Below, piece after piece: positions 5,408 to 5,411 of a stretch of 5,411 nucleotides of DNA. The stretch lies in the NCBI GenBank assembly GCA_023435335.1, contig JAEYRU010000281.1:1-5411 (forward strand), given 5' to 3'. This stretch comes from Pseudomonadota bacterium (GTDB taxonomy: Bacteria; Pseudomonadota; Alphaproteobacteria; Rhizobiales; Rhizobiaceae). Each line of letters starts with the position of its first letter. The first letter of the stretch is position 1. Below the pieces are notes generated by a model. The model was not told where the DNA came from. It saw only the letters and a program-made list of their open reading frames with translations, and did not search any database. A program made the position numbers and the translations under genes.

Positions 5408-5411
5408 AAAC

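Noticed and set aside
1..5411. CRISPR array, tRNA, rRNA, insertion sequence or transposase
   Set aside because: No regularly spaced direct repeats, no tRNA/rRNA signature and no transposase-like protein were seen on either strand by eye.

Overview
The window looks like chromosomal DNA from a high-GC alphaproteobacterium, most likely Rhizobiales/Hyphomicrobiales (Mesorhizobium- or Brucella-like). The grounds are an intact gene of the alphaproteobacterial TrcR (DUF1013) family, a promoter matching the rhizobial housekeeping layout (CTTGAC-N17-CTATAT), strong G/C preference at third codon positions, and a GC-rich palindromic element after the last gene of a kind I associate with this order. The genus call is inference.

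Layout: (1) 1-341, minus strand: the first 113 codons of an unrecognised cysteine-containing protein that runs off the left edge, with a textbook ribosome binding site. (2) 342-784: no convincing gene, but a dense row of perfect inverted repeats between about 426 and 710, followed by an abrupt drop in GC. (3) 785-4096, plus strand: a complete 1103-residue fused restriction-modification enzyme with an N-terminal PD-(D/E)XK nuclease, a central N6-adenine methyltransferase (NPPY) and a C-terminal type ISP-like specificity domain. No helicase/translocase domain lies between nuclease and methyltransferase. (4) 4184-4462, plus: a 92-residue unrecognised protein carrying a consensus-like DNA sliding-clamp-binding peptide (QLSLF) at its N terminus. 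(5) 4472-5267, plus: an independently promoted trcR gene with two tandem leader hairpins between promoter and ribosome binding site. (6) 5268-5407: a cluster of palindromes with a possible terminator at its left end.

The R-M enzyme is the accessory cargo. One polypeptide appears to hold cleavage, methylation and recognition, so no partner subunit is needed. Its 5' end is AT-rich compared with the surroundings, and a stretch inside its specificity domain is about 10 percentage points lower in GC than its flanks; both fit horizontal acquisition and exchange of recognition modules. The 92-residue gene may be co-transcribed with it, but its role is unknown. trcR is a core cell-cycle/transcription gene and its own promoter separates it from the R-M unit.

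The least explained parts are the hairpin-rich 426-710 region (candidate structured RNA, leader or repeat cluster), the helicase-less R-M architecture with its compositional mosaic, the clamp-motif small protein, and the structured trcR leader.
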